From: an uncultured Bacteroidales bacterium
Lineage (GTDB): Bacteria; Bacteroidota; Bacteroidia; Bacteroidales; UBA932
Direction of reading: 5' to 3'
Assembly (NCBI GenBank): GCA_944326335.1
Contig: CALVDM010000003.1
Location: 1-64,000, forward strand
DNA length: 64,000 bases
A model generated the notes under the pieces. That model did not search any database and was not told the origin of the DNA. It saw only the letters and a list, made by a program, of their open reading frames with translations. This document shows, one piece after another, positions 53,439-64,000 of the stretch. The position numbers and the translations under genes are program-made. The stretch's first letter is position 1. Every line of letters begins with the position of its first letter.

Positions 53439-54883
53439 AACAGAAGACAGCCACCGGAGTCAAGTGGGGGTTTCTGGAAAACCTCGGAGGGACGGGGATT
53501 CTCGCAATAGTGAATCTCGTCCTTGCGCGGGTGCTTTCCCCTGCCGAGTTCGGCATCATGGGCATGACAACGATATTCATAACCTTGTCCACTTCATTGG
53601 TGGACAGCGGTTTCACCGGAGCCCTCACGCGCAGGAAAGACGTGGACGAAAAAGACCTCAACACGGTATTCTACTTCAATCTGCTGACTTCCGTCCTCCT
53701 TTACCTCGTGCTCTTCTTCTGCGCTCCGGCGATAGCCGGCTTCTTCAGCCAGCCAGTGCTTGTCAAGGTGATGCGAATCCTCGGACTGTCTCTGATAATC
53801 ACCGCACTGAGCATAGTCCAGAAGGTGCAGCTCGTGCGCAGGATAGACTTCAGGACACAGGCCGTAGCCTCGGTGGCATCTTCCGTGGCAGGAGGTGCGG
53901 TGGGGATATGGATGGCTTTCACAGGCCACGGTGTCTGGAGCCTGGTGGCCATGCAGCTCGTGAGGCTTTCAGTCACCACGGTGCTCCTGTGGGTGTTTTC
54001 GAGATGGGTGCCGTCCCTTGTCTTTTCCGCGGCCTCGTTCAGGGAAATGTTCTCTTTCGGAGGAAGGCTCCTGCTCACGGCTGTGATAAGCACTATATGG
54101 TCCGAGATATATTCGTTCATAATAGGGAAGGTATATACACCGTCCACTCTCGGCCAATATTCCAGGGCCGACAAGTTCCGGAACATGGTCACATCGAACG
54201 TGAGCATAGTGATGCAGAGGGTCACATATCCGGTGCTTGCCTCGATAAGGGATGAAAGGCAGAGGCAGAGCCGCGCATACCGGAAGATAATCCGCACCAC
54301 CGTCCTCATTTCCTTCACCGCTGTCCTCGGACTTGCCGCAGTGTCCGAGTCCTTCATCCTCACTCTCATCGGAGACCAGTGGGTTCCGGCGATAAAATAT
54401 CTGCGCATACTCTGCCTTTCGGGACTTTTCATCCCGCTCATGGTGTGCAGCGCGAACATAATCAATGCCAACGGGCGGTCGGACACCACCCTTTACCTCG
54501 AGATAATGAAGACCGTGCTCGCCGGCATCCCCGTGCTTGCCGCCATATTCCTCGACATCGAGGCCATGCTCTGGTCGACGGTGGCAGTGTCGGCAGTCTC
54601 ATACCTGGTGTATGCCGTGAAGGTCTCGGAGTCCGTGGATTATCCTGTCCGGGAGCAGATAAGGGACATCCTGCCATATCTTGGAATCTCCGTAGCCATG
54701 GCTGCAATCGTGTTCTGCCTGTCGTTCCTTCCGCTTGCACACTGGCTTGTGCTCATGATACAGGTGGCGGCAGGTGCGGCGGTGGTGGTTGTCGCTTACG
54801 GGTACTTGTACAGGAACGAGGAGTACGAGGACGTGAAATCCGCATTGTCCAGGATGCTGAAACGTGAAAAGGAAGGAAAATGA
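53423..54883 (+). CDS. Oligosaccharide flippase (Wzx-type)
   Basis: This 486-aa integral membrane protein has about 12-14 helices and the WzxC/MOP-superfamily opening LKQKTATGVKWGFLENLGGTGILAIVNLVLARVLSPAEFGIMGM. It most likely turns a lipid-linked glycan over to the periplasmic side. The region LGQYSRADKFRNMVTSNVSIVMQRVTYPVLA is a family feature. It overlaps the GT4 gene by 16 bp and the GT2 gene by 4 bp, so the three are translationally coupled. No polymerase (Wzy) gene is present in the run. Confidence 0.92.
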   Translation: MPENLKQKTATGVKWGFLENLGGTGILAIVNLVLARVLSPAEFGIMGMTTIFITLSTSLVDSGFTGALTRRKDVDEKDLNTVFYFNLLTSVLLYLVLFFCAPAIAGFFSQPVLVKVMRILGLSLIITALSIVQKVQLVRRIDFRTQAVASVASSVAGGAVGIWMAFTGHGVWSLVAMQLVRLSVTTVLLWVFSRWVPSLVFSAASFREMFSFGGRLLLTAVISTIWSEIYSFIIGKVYTPSTLGQYSRADKFRNMVTSNVSIVMQRVTYPVLASIRDERQRQSRAYRKIIRTTVLISFTAVLGLAAVSESFILTLIGDQWVPAIKYLRILCLSGLFIPLMVCSANIINANGRSDTTLYLEIMKTVLAGIPVLAAIFLDIEAMLWSTVAVSAVSYLVYAVKVSESVDYPVREQIRDILPYLGISVAMAAIVFCLSFLPLAHWLVLMIQVAAGAAVVVVAYGYLYRNEEYEDVKSALSRMLKREKEGK

Positions 54884-55692
54884 AACCTGACATCTCCATC
54901 ATAATAGTGAACTACAATTCGGGGCGGTTCCTTTACGACTGTCTCACAAGCATCGCGGACAATATCCATGTCAGCTTCGAGGTCATTGTCGCGGACAATG
55001 CATCCACAGATTCGTCCCTGGACATCTGCCGTCCGTTCATGGAGGACGGGAGATTCAGGGCGTTGAGGCTTCCCGGGAATCTCGGATTCTCGAAGGCCAA
55101 CAACAGGGCAGCTGCGGAAGCCTCCGGCAGGATTCTGCATTTCCTGAATCCGGACACGGCTCTTCCTGATGGAATGGACGGCGACTACATGTACGTCCTG
55201 GAACATCCGGAATACGTGTATGTGAATCCCCTGCGGAACAGGGACGGCTCGCCCGAGAACGGGAAGATGCCCTTTCCCATGCTGCGGGATGTCATGCTCT
55301 GGAATTTCGGGTCGGACAAGGCAAGATGCTGGTACAAAGGGGCTTCTGTCATAATTTCGGCTGAAAATCTAAGGCTTGTGGGAGGATGGTGCGAGGATTA
55401 TTTCCTGTATGCCGAAGACCTGGACCTCTTCTACGAGATATGGAGGCATGGCATACAGGTCAGGGAACTCCCGACCGTAATATATCACTATGGAGGAGGG
55501 GTTTCGTCATCGCTCTGGAGTTCTGTCGAGAGGGAGACCATGGTGCAGCGGTCCAACAGGCTTTTCTTCAGGAAGCATTCCGGCAGATTCCAGTATGTCC
55601 TGTCCAAGTTCTATTTCCTTTTCCACAATCTTGTCCGTCATCCGTCGTCAGTCCCTGCATATATACGGGCATGGCGTCTGAGCGGACGTTGA
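54880..55692 (+). CDS. Glycosyltransferase family 2
   Basis: This 270-aa GT-A enzyme begins PDISIIIVNYNSGRFLYDCL and has VADNASTDSS, the metal-binding-type region FLNPDTALP, and the catalytic-loop block EDYFLYAEDLDLFYEIWRHG. It resembles rhamnosyltransferase-like GT2 enzymes of O-antigen and capsule loci. It overlaps the flippase by ATGA. The basic C-terminal segment (FYFLFHNLVRHP) may sit on the membrane. Confidence 0.92.
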   Translation: MKPDISIIIVNYNSGRFLYDCLTSIADNIHVSFEVIVADNASTDSSLDICRPFMEDGRFRALRLPGNLGFSKANNRAAAEASGRILHFLNPDTALPDGMDGDYMYVLEHPEYVYVNPLRNRDGSPENGKMPFPMLRDVMLWNFGSDKARCWYKGASVIISAENLRLVGGWCEDYFLYAEDLDLFYEIWRHGIQVRELPTVIYHYGGGVSSSLWSSVERETMVQRSNRLFFRKHSGRFQYVLSKFYFLFHNLVRHPSSVPAYIRAWRLSGR

Positions 55693-55705
55693 ATCCCGGC
55701 AATCC

Positions 55706-56712
55706 ATGTTCAGTTTCGATTCAGGCAAACGGTATAATTCATTCGTCGGATATTACCGGCGCATGTTCGGGGAGAGACTGCAGAAGATAGTCATCGATGC
55801 TGGCTTCACCTGTCCGAACCGTGACGGCACTGTGGGGAGGGGAGGGTGTACGTATTGCGACAATGCGGCCTTCCATCCCGGGTACAGCACTCCGGGAAAG
55901 TCCCTGCACAGGCAGATTGACGAGGGTATCGGGTTCCACAGGGGACGATACCGCAACTCCGTGCATTATCTGGCGTATTTCCAGGCGTATTCCAATACAT
56001 ACGCGTCCGTGGAGCGTCTGCGCGGCCTCTATGTCGAGGCTCTGTCGCATCCTGACGTGGTCGGGATAGTGATAGGCACGCGTCCTGACTGTGTCGATGA
56101 AGAGAAGCTGGACATGATTGCAGCCCTGAAGGACGGGCTTCTCATGCCTGGCTGGAGCAGGGAAGTGGGAGGGAAGGTGCTGTCCGCCCCTGTGACGGTG
56201 GTGGAATACGGGATAGAGTCCTGCTACGACCGTACCTTGCTCAGAATCAACCGCGGACACGATTTCAGCCGTGCGCGGAAAGCCGTTGAGCTTACATCCG
56301 CAAGGGGCATCTGCACAGGGGCGCATTTCATCCTCGGCCTTCCGGGGGAGACGGAGGAGATGCTGCTCTCGCAGACCGCCATGATAAACGACCTTCCTTT
56401 GTGCTCAGTCAAGTTCCACCAGCTTCAGATAATAAAAGGGACGGCCATGGAAAAGGAATATGCTGAAAGGCCGCAGGATTTCCTGAGGTTCCGGGTGGAT
56501 GACTACCTTGATTTCATCATAGACATGCTCGAGAGGCTGAGACCTGACCTTTACATTGAGAGGATAGCCGGCGAGGTGCCACCAAGATTCGTGAACGAGA
56601 CTCCGTGGGGGCTGCTGCGGAATTTCGAACTGCTGCGCCTTCTGGACCGGCGGCTTGAGGAACGCGGCACCTGGCAGGGGCGGAAGTTCGCGGCTTCCGC
56701 AGGTGGTTGCAT

Positions 56713-56719
<7 letters not shown>
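55706..56719 (+). CDS. Radical SAM protein of the YhcC/TIGR01212 family
   Basis: This 337-aa protein has the radical SAM cluster in CPNRDGTVGRGGCTYCDN, the family block AYFQAYSNTY, VVGIVIGTRPDCV, a GIES motif (VEYGIESCYDRTL) and HFILGLPGETEEMLL. Family members resemble ELP3-like tRNA-modifying radical SAM enzymes; recent work on relatives suggests RNA modification, but the substrate here is unproven. It follows the GT2 gene by 13 bp, though a role in glycan assembly is not expected. Its stop codon TAA straddles the border of the MITE-like element; the same stop would exist without the insertion. Confidence 0.92.
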
Positions 56720-58567
<1,848 letters not shown>

Positions 58568-58573
58568 GCCCGG

Positions 58574-59437
58574 ATGAAAGCGTGGGTTTCATCTGTTGCG
58601 GCGTTTGCGGTCGCCTTGCCGATGTTCATGTCGTGCAAGGCGATTTCCTCGCTTTTTGAAAAGGACCCCGTGGTCGCGAAGGTGGGACGCCACACGCTGA
58701 CGAGAAGTGAGGTGGCGGTTCTCGTGCCGAAGGGGACATCGCCTGAAGACAGCATGAAACTCGTCCTGCAATACGTGAATTCATGGGCGTCCGACCTCGT
58801 GTTCGCCGACATGGCCGAATCGAAACTCTCGAAGCAGGAGAAGGATGTGACAGATGAACTCGAGGAATACCGGAAGGCTCTGCTGAAATACCGTTACGAG
58901 CAGAGATATGTGAACGAGAGGCTCGACACCATAGTCTCGCCGAAGGAAGTCGAGAACTACTACGACTCGCACAAGCAGGACTTCATCGCGACGGTCCCCG
59001 TAGCAAGGGCCTGCTTCATGAGGATTTCTGCGGATTCTCCTGATATAGAGGCTATAAAGAGGGCCCTTTCCTCAGGCGATGTAGAGGATATGGACTATGC
59101 GGACAGCCTGGCTTCCGTCTCGGCGGACAGATATACGGACTACGGGGGAAACTGGGTGAGCATCGACGAGATAGCCGCTGATTTCGGCATGGACAGGGAA
59201 AGCCTGCTGCGGATGATGCGCAACTCCTTCATAGAAGTGAGGGACAAGGTCTATGACAAGGTGAACGTGGCCTATATCCCGTATATGGTGGATGTCGGGG
59301 AGGTCTTGCCGATAGAGTATTGCGAGGCGGACATCAAATCCATACTCATAGGTGTCAGAAGGCACAGGCTTGTGTCCACTTTGGAACAGGACTTGCTCGA
59401 AGATGCGCGCGAAAAAGGTAGGTTTGTAATATATTGA
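58574..59437 (+). CDS. SurA-N-like lipoprotein without a parvulin domain
   Basis: This 287-aa protein has a lipoprotein signal (lipobox MFMSC, Cys 21) and the SurA-type chaperone start PVVAKVGRHTLTRSEVAVLVP, then a helical region (KEVENYYDSHKQDF) like the body of SurA/PrsA. No recognisable PpiC parvulin repeat is present, so it probably acts as a chaperone and not as an isomerase. The gene lies six bases after guaB and ends at the start of surA, in an order that suggests work on outer-membrane protein folding. Confidence 0.8.
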   Translation: MKAWVSSVAAFAVALPMFMSCKAISSLFEKDPVVAKVGRHTLTRSEVAVLVPKGTSPEDSMKLVLQYVNSWASDLVFADMAESKLSKQEKDVTDELEEYRKALLKYRYEQRYVNERLDTIVSPKEVENYYDSHKQDFIATVPVARACFMRISADSPDIEAIKRALSSGDVEDMDYADSLASVSADRYTDYGGNWVSIDEIAADFGMDRESLLRMMRNSFIEVRDKVYDKVNVAYIPYMVDVGEVLPIEYCEADIKSILIGVRRHRLVSTLEQDLLEDAREKGRFVIY

Positions 59438-59442
59438 AAAAA

Positions 59443-60831
59443 ATGAATGTCAGCAAGTTAACAGTATTTGCCGTTGCAGTAGCCGCATTTGTCTCCGAGG
59501 TGGTCATGACGGCCCAGCAATATCCGGAAGGTGTCATAGACAAGACTGTCGCCGTCGTCGGGAACGAGATGATATCCATTTCCCAGGTAGAACAGGAAGT
59601 GCAGATGATGCGTGCGCAGGGCATGGCCTCGGACAGGAACATCCGGTGCGAGATACTCGAGCAGATGATGATATCCAAGCTGTTCCTCATACAGGCGAGG
59701 ATAGACTCGCTCACTGTGAACAACGACATGGTCGAGTCTGAGCTCAGAAGCCGGGTGGACAATATCAGGACCCAGCTCGGAGGCGACGAGAATGTGGAGA
59801 AGTATTTCGGCAAGCCTCTGTACAAGCTCCGTCAGGAATGGCGGCAGACCCTCCAGGACCAGAGCCTCACGCAGCAGATGCAGCAGAATGTGGCATCGTC
59901 CGCTCCGGAAATGACACCGTACGATGTGGAGAAGTATGTGGAGTCGGCCGACTCTCTCGACCTCCCGATAGTACCTATCAAGTACCAGCTCAGCCAGATA
60001 TGCATCTATCCGGACAGGGAGGCCGCAAATCTTGCCGTGAAGGACAGGCTTCTTGCAATAAGGGAACGCATCATGAACGGAGAGAAGTTCTCCGTGCTCG
60101 CGAGGATATATTCGCAGGACCCGGGAAGCGCGAGGAAGGGCGGCGAGCTCGGCATGGCATCCAAGTCGGTGTTCTGGCCGGCGTTCTCTGACGCGGCCAT
60201 GGCCCTGAAGCCCGGCATAGTGTCCCAGATAGTCGAGACTCCTGACGGCTTCCATATAATAGAGGTCCTTGAGAAGAAAGGGGACATGTTCAATGCAAGG
60301 CACATCCTCATGAAACCGGAATACACGGAAGAAGACAGGACCAAGGCTTTCGGTGTCCTTGACAGTCTCCGGACGGAACTGGAGAACGGGGCCGTGTCTT
60401 TCGACCTCGCTGCCCGCTTCTATTCCCAGGACCCTGCAACGAGGACGAACGGAGGCCAGATGGCCGACCCGAACACAGGGTCGTCGTATTTCGAGATAGA
60501 CCAGCTGAAGCCGGAGGATTACAATGCCATCAGGAACTTGAAGGAAGGGGATATTTCGGCTCCTTTCGAGTCGCGCGACAACGAGGGCCGCTCGGGGAAC
60601 ACGGTCTACAAGATAGTAAAGGTGGACAAGATAATACCTGCGCATACGGCTTCATTCTCGGAGGACTACACCTTGCTCATGGAGCAGGCGCAGAACGAGA
60701 GGGCGATGGAGGCCATAGAGAAATTCCTGAAGGAAAAGATAGCCGACACGTACATAGTCATAGACCCGATATTCAAGGATTGTCCTTTTGACAACGAGGA
60801 ATGGGCGGCCAAAATCAGGACAGAACAGTGA
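59443..60831 (+). CDS. surA: SurA-like periplasmic peptidyl-prolyl isomerase
   Basis: This 462-aa protein has a signal peptide ending MTAQQ, the SurA N-terminal chaperone module (about 20-165, KTVAVVGNEMISISQVEQEV) and two PpiC/parvulin domains (about 170-285 and 285-400) with GGELGMAS and GGQMAD glycine turns. It guards unfolded outer-membrane proteins in the periplasm. ATG 59443 is used; a TTG at 59434 overlapping the previous stop is possible. The next gene starts by GTGA overlap. Confidence 0.93.
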   Translation: MNVSKLTVFAVAVAAFVSEVVMTAQQYPEGVIDKTVAVVGNEMISISQVEQEVQMMRAQGMASDRNIRCEILEQMMISKLFLIQARIDSLTVNNDMVESELRSRVDNIRTQLGGDENVEKYFGKPLYKLRQEWRQTLQDQSLTQQMQQNVASSAPEMTPYDVEKYVESADSLDLPIVPIKYQLSQICIYPDREAANLAVKDRLLAIRERIMNGEKFSVLARIYSQDPGSARKGGELGMASKSVFWPAFSDAAMALKPGIVSQIVETPDGFHIIEVLEKKGDMFNARHILMKPEYTEEDRTKAFGVLDSLRTELENGAVSFDLAARFYSQDPATRTNGGQMADPNTGSSYFEIDQLKPEDYNAIRNLKEGDISAPFESRDNEGRSGNTVYKIVKVDKIIPAHTASFSEDYTLLMEQAQNERAMEAIEKFLKEKIADTYIVIDPIFKDCPFDNEEWAAKIRTEQ

Positions 60832-63521
60832 GAAAGGACCGTCTTTTCCGCATTGCGCTGCTGTGTGCGGCTTTGTCCGTGTCCGCTCCGTCCATGTATG
60901 CCGACGGGGGCGGCAAGGATGAGCCGGAGGACAGCCTTGTCCGCCTGATAAGCGGAAAGAGTGCGCAGCTGCTCGAGATAGACGGTGTGAACTACAGGAA
61001 GATAGTGGGGCCGGCGAGATTCCTGCACAACAACACTTACCTTCTGTGCGACACGGCTCTCTGGAATGTCGATACAAGGGTCATAGATGCTGTGGGGAAT
61101 GTCCAGATAATCCAGGAGCAGACCGAGCTCCGGAGCGAGAAGATGAAATATTTCATCGACACCGACCTCGCGGAGTTCCGCGGAGAGGTGGTGCAGCTGA
61201 AGGACAAGGACAACAACACGTTGAGGACAAAGTTCCTGGACTACAATACAAAGGACAGTGTGGCGGTCTTCTTCAGGGGCGGTTCGATGAGGGACAAGGA
61301 CGGCCAGATAATCGAGAGCCAGACCGGTACCTACGATTCGAAGATAAAGACTTTCGACTTCGAGAATGACGTGAACATGTTCACGGATTCCATCTTCATA
61401 AAGACAAACAGCCTGAAATACCAGTCGGAGACTTCTCTCGCCACGTTCGGAACCGGGACCAATGCCTGGAAAGACGACAATATGCTTTCGTCGGAGCATG
61501 GCTGGTATGACAGGGGCAGGGAGCAGTTCTTCTTCAGCAGGAAGGTGCACCTGATGTCTGACACGCAGGAGGCCTGGTGCGATTCCCTTTATTTCAACAG
61601 GCTCACTTCGAATATCAGGATGCTCGGGAATGTGCAGCTGAACGATACCACGAGGAATGTCTATGCGCTTGCAGGGCGGCTGGACTACGTGGATTCGCTG
61701 TCTACCGTCACACTTTCGAGGGACCCTGCCGTGGTGACCGTGACGGAGGAGGAAGGGCAGCTGGATTCGGTGTATTTCGGGGCAGATACCCTGATTCACT
61801 ACACACGGCAGATGTTCGAGATAGATTCGCTGCTGGTGGCCGAGGCTGCAACGAGGAAGAAGACCCTAGATATAGATCCTGTGACAGAGTTCCGGCGCAA
61901 GGCTGCCGAGGCGGCTGCGAAGAAAGCTGCCGAGGAGGCGATGAACGACCCGAACAAGAAGGCGCAGCTGGCCGCGCAGCAAGCTGCTGCGGCCAAGGCC
62001 GCGGCCGACTCTCTGGCTAAAGCCGAGGCGGCCGCAGCCGCGGACCTGAGGTCCGCCGCTGCGCCATCCGACACTCTCCGGACCCCGGATTCACCAGGCC
62101 CGGCCTCTGCAGACTCACTGGCATCCCTTGATTCCTTGCCGGCTGCGGACTCTTTGTCTTCCGGTGCGTTGGCAGACTCGCTTGCCGTCGGGGATTCCTT
62201 GCCGGCTGCGGACTCCGTCTCCGTCCGGGACTCGCTCTCCGTAAAGCAGAAAGACACCACCAAGATAGGCTTCGTGGTGGCTCTTCGCAATGTCAAGATA
62301 TTCCGGGACAACATGCAGGTCATCTGCGATTCCCTGCTGTACTCCGACCTCGACTCCCTCGCAAGGCTGTTCAAGGAACCGATGATATGGAACGAGGTCA
62401 CGCAGCAGTACAACGCGGACAGTATCTCCGTGGTAGTGAGGAATAACGCCATGGAGAAGGCCAGCCTCATGTCCAATGCCTTCATCCACATCCAGGAAGA
62501 CTCCACGCACTACGACCAGATAAAGGGGGCGGAGATGATGGCCTATTTCGGCGATGACGGCCAGCTGAGCCGTTTCGATGCGCTCGGCGGTGCTTCCGCC
62601 CTGTTCTACATAGAGGAGAACGGGGAGCTCGCCACCGTGAACAAGAAGGACTCGAAGATGCTGTCAGCGATTTTCCGCGACGGCAATATCCACAGGATAT
62701 ACTATTTCGACACCGCTGTCAGCGACGCTTATCCGGTTGTGCAGCTGTCCGAGGAGGACAGGAAACTGAAAGGATTCAACTGGCTTCCTGAAAGACGTCC
62801 TCATGACAGGCACGCCATCACATCCCTTGACCTGCGGCCTTCGGAACGGACCCGCTACAATGCGAGGCCGCGCGCCCGCTACACCCAGACAAATCTCTAT
62901 TTCCCTGGCTACATAGACAACATCTACCTTCAGATTTCCCTCAGGGACTCCCTGAACCATGTCCGTTCAGTGGAGCGTCAGCAGCAGGAACGTGAGGAGG
63001 AGATACGCCGGCAGCATATCAAGGACTCCCTGTCGATAGCCCGGCTCGATTCGCTCGAGATTGCCAAGGCCGACTCGATAGCCCTCCAGGACAGCCTGAA
63101 GGCCGTGGCTGATTCCATAGCCGTGGCCGACAGCATGGCGAGGGCGGATTCCATCGCTTCCGTGATGTCCAGACCTGCGGATGAACTCACAAAAGAGCAG
63201 ATACGCGAAAAGAAACGGCTCGAGAAAGAGACTCGGAGAAAGGAACGTCTGGCTGCCCGTGACGCAAGATGGGAGGCCAAGGACAAGGCTGATGCCGACA
63301 AGGCCCAGGCCAAGCTCGACAGGAAGGCTGCCAAGCTCCGTGAGAAGAAGCGCAAGGCTTTGCGCCAGGCTCAGGAACGTGCAAGGAAGGATGCCGAGAT
63401 GCTCCAGCGGTATATCGAACGCTATGAAAAGCGTCAGTCCAGGCGTAAGCCTGAATCCCCGGTCCCGGAAATCAAGAATCCTGCCCCTGAGGTTGCTGAT
63501 GAGTCTTCAGAAAGTCAGTAG
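60828..63521 (+). CDS. OstA/LptA-like protein with long repetitive and coiled-coil tail
   Basis: This 897-aa protein starts at GTG 60828 (overlap GTGA with surA, AGGA seven bases upstream); an ATG at 60801 is possible but would lengthen the signal peptide's n-region with acidic residues. After the signal (LFRIALLCAALSVSA) come LptA/OstA-type beta-jellyroll segments (about 40-340 and 480-680; VIDAVGNVQIIQEQTELRSEKM). Between them lies a low-complexity stretch of repeated ADSL/DSLA units, and the tail (about 720-897) is a highly charged R/K/E/A coiled coil. LptA-type domains carry lipopolysaccharide across the periplasm. The family in Bacteroidota is usually annotated only as OstA-like. It overlaps the convergent regulator by 50 bp. 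Confidence 0.85.
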   Translation: MRKDRLFRIALLCAALSVSAPSMYADGGGKDEPEDSLVRLISGKSAQLLEIDGVNYRKIVGPARFLHNNTYLLCDTALWNVDTRVIDAVGNVQIIQEQTELRSEKMKYFIDTDLAEFRGEVVQLKDKDNNTLRTKFLDYNTKDSVAVFFRGGSMRDKDGQIIESQTGTYDSKIKTFDFENDVNMFTDSIFIKTNSLKYQSETSLATFGTGTNAWKDDNMLSSEHGWYDRGREQFFFSRKVHLMSDTQEAWCDSLYFNRLTSNIRMLGNVQLNDTTRNVYALAGRLDYVDSLSTVTLSRDPAVVTVTEEEGQLDSVYFGADTLIHYTRQMFEIDSLLVAEAATRKKTLDIDPVTEFRRKAAEAAAKKAAEEAMNDPNKKAQLAAQQAAAAKAAADSLAKAEAAAAADLRSAAAPSDTLRTPDSPGPASADSLASLDSLPAADSLSSGALADSLAVGDSLPAADSVSVRDSLSVKQKDTTKIGFVVALRNVKIFRDNMQVICDSLLYSDLDSLARLFKEPMIWNEVTQQYNADSISVVVRNNAMEKASLMSNAFIHIQEDSTHYDQIKGAEMMAYFGDDGQLSRFDALGGASALFYIEENGELATVNKKDSKMLSAIFRDGNIHRIYYFDTAVSDAYPVVQLSEEDRKLKGFNWLPERRPHDRHAITSLDLRPSERTRYNARPRARYTQTNLYFPGYIDNIYLQISLRDSLNHVRSVERQQQEREEEIRRQHIKDSLSIARLDSLEIAKADSIALQDSLKAVADSIAVADSMARADSIASVMSRPADELTKEQIREKKRLEKETRRKERLAARDARWEAKDKADADKAQAKLDRKAAKLREKKRKALRQAQERARKDAEMLQRYIERYEKRQSRRKPESPVPEIKNPAPEVADESSESQ

Positions 63522-64000
63522 GAGTGGTGCCGAATATCTTCCGGAAACGTATCGTGAAATACTTCGGCGAACTGAATCCCATTTCGTAGGAGACTTCCGA
63601 GATGTTGTGCCTGCCGTCGAGCAGCAGCCTTGCCGCATATTTCATCCTTGTGTTCTCGATAAATTCATGAGGGGTGCTCCCAGTCAGCCCCTTTATCTTC
63701 TTTGCAAGGAGGGTCCTGCTGACATGCATCCTTGAACTGAGTATTGACACGTTTATCTCCTGCTCGGGAAGGAGGCTGTCTATGACCGATATGACATTCT
63801 CGAGAAAATCCGCATCCTTCCGGTTGGCGGCTATGCCTGCCGAATCATATATCGAGCGGCTGAATTTCGAGCGTATCTTTTCCCTGTTCCTGAGCAGATT
63901 CCTGCATTTGGCGCGGAGCAGTTCTATGGAGAACGGTTTCGAGACGAAGTCGTCCGCCCATGCACCGAGTCCGCTGAGCCTGTTCTCCTCCGAGGCGTAT
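63472..64000 (-). CDS. Hybrid two-component regulator, C-terminal part (receiver + AraC HTH)
   Basis: The frame enters from the right edge. The visible 175 residues begin with the end of a receiver domain (ADDFVSKPFSIELLRAKCRNLL, with the conserved Lys-Pro), then a linker and an AraC HTH (INVSILSSRMHVSRTLLAKKIKGLTGSTPHEF ... VSYEMGFSSPKYFTIRFRKIFGTTPTDF). This is the C-terminus typical of Bacteroidota hybrid two-component systems that switch on polysaccharide-use loci. The sensor, kinase and any linked locus lie outside the window. Confidence 0.9.
   Translation of the reverse strand, partial: YASEENRLSGLGAWADDFVSKPFSIELLRAKCRNLLRNREKIRSKFSRSIYDSAGIAANRKDADFLENVISVIDSLLPEQEINVSILSSRMHVSRTLLAKKIKGLTGSTPHEFIENTRMKYAARLLLDGRHNISEVSYEMGFSSPKYFTIRFRKIFGTTPTDFLKTHQQPQGQDS

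Overview
The window comes from a Bacteroidota chromosome, most likely order Bacteroidales. The evidence is a SusC/SusD pair, a FeoA-FeoB fusion, meso-diaminopimelate dehydrogenase, an Mpi-like serine invertase, BACON/BspA-type lipoproteins, a partial hybrid two-component regulator, and promoters of the Bacteroidota form (-33 TTTG, 19-21 bp, -7 TAnnTTTG). GC looks to be in the mid-50s per cent, which suggests one of the GC-richer gut Bacteroidales; I cannot name a genus.

Layout. 1-3 kb: a partial tRNA-Leu, then an FMN riboswitch leading a TonB-dependent receptor (probable flavin uptake). 3-7 kb, minus strand: a degenerate LuxR-type regulator with a hemerythrin/RIC-like protein, then FeoAB (iron and redox stress). 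7.1-12.8 kb: an RND efflux operon in which the inner-membrane permease and the outer-membrane factor form one 1504-codon reading frame. 12.8-15.8 kb, minus: a membrane AraC-type regulator and a lipoprotein nuclease. 15.9-21.5 kb: NhaC-type antiporter, aroB, a fused aroD-aroA, and aroC, giving four shikimate-pathway activities from three genes. 21.5-24.1 kb: a Mom/GNAT-like protein and umuDC. 24.2-27.3 kb: pgi, an SDR and an epimerase. 27.3-29 kb: a hairpin cluster, tRNA-Ser, a META-domain lipoprotein, an Mpi-like DNA invertase and a small orphan frame.

29-36.2 kb, minus: a Tat-type aldo/keto reductase with a polyferredoxin, a MATE exporter, pnp and rpsO. 36.3-39.8 kb, minus: two small exported proteins and a BspA-like leucine-rich lipoprotein whose 5' end is frameshifted at a run of nine Gs. 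39.9-46.7 kb: a TPR/HTH sensor and an orphan SusC-SusD pair. 46.9-51.3 kb: a complete pstS-pstC-pstA-pstB-phoU operon. 51.3-52.2 kb, minus: ddh. 52.3-56.7 kb: a surface-polysaccharide operon (GT4, flippase, GT2) ending in a radical SAM gene. 56.7-57.0 kb: a 321-bp MITE-like element with terminal inverted repeats and a 5-bp target duplication. 57.1-63.5 kb: guaB and an envelope-biogenesis run (SurA-like lipoprotein, SurA, OstA-like protein). 63.5-64 kb, minus: the C-terminus of a hybrid two-component regulator.

Items most worth following up are the RND permease-OMF fusion with its internal lipoprotein signal, the FMN-riboswitch TonB receptor, the MITE-like hairpin element, the poly-G tract in the BspA-like gene, and the multi-hairpin cluster beside tRNA-Ser. 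Everything here is read by eye; no database search was run.
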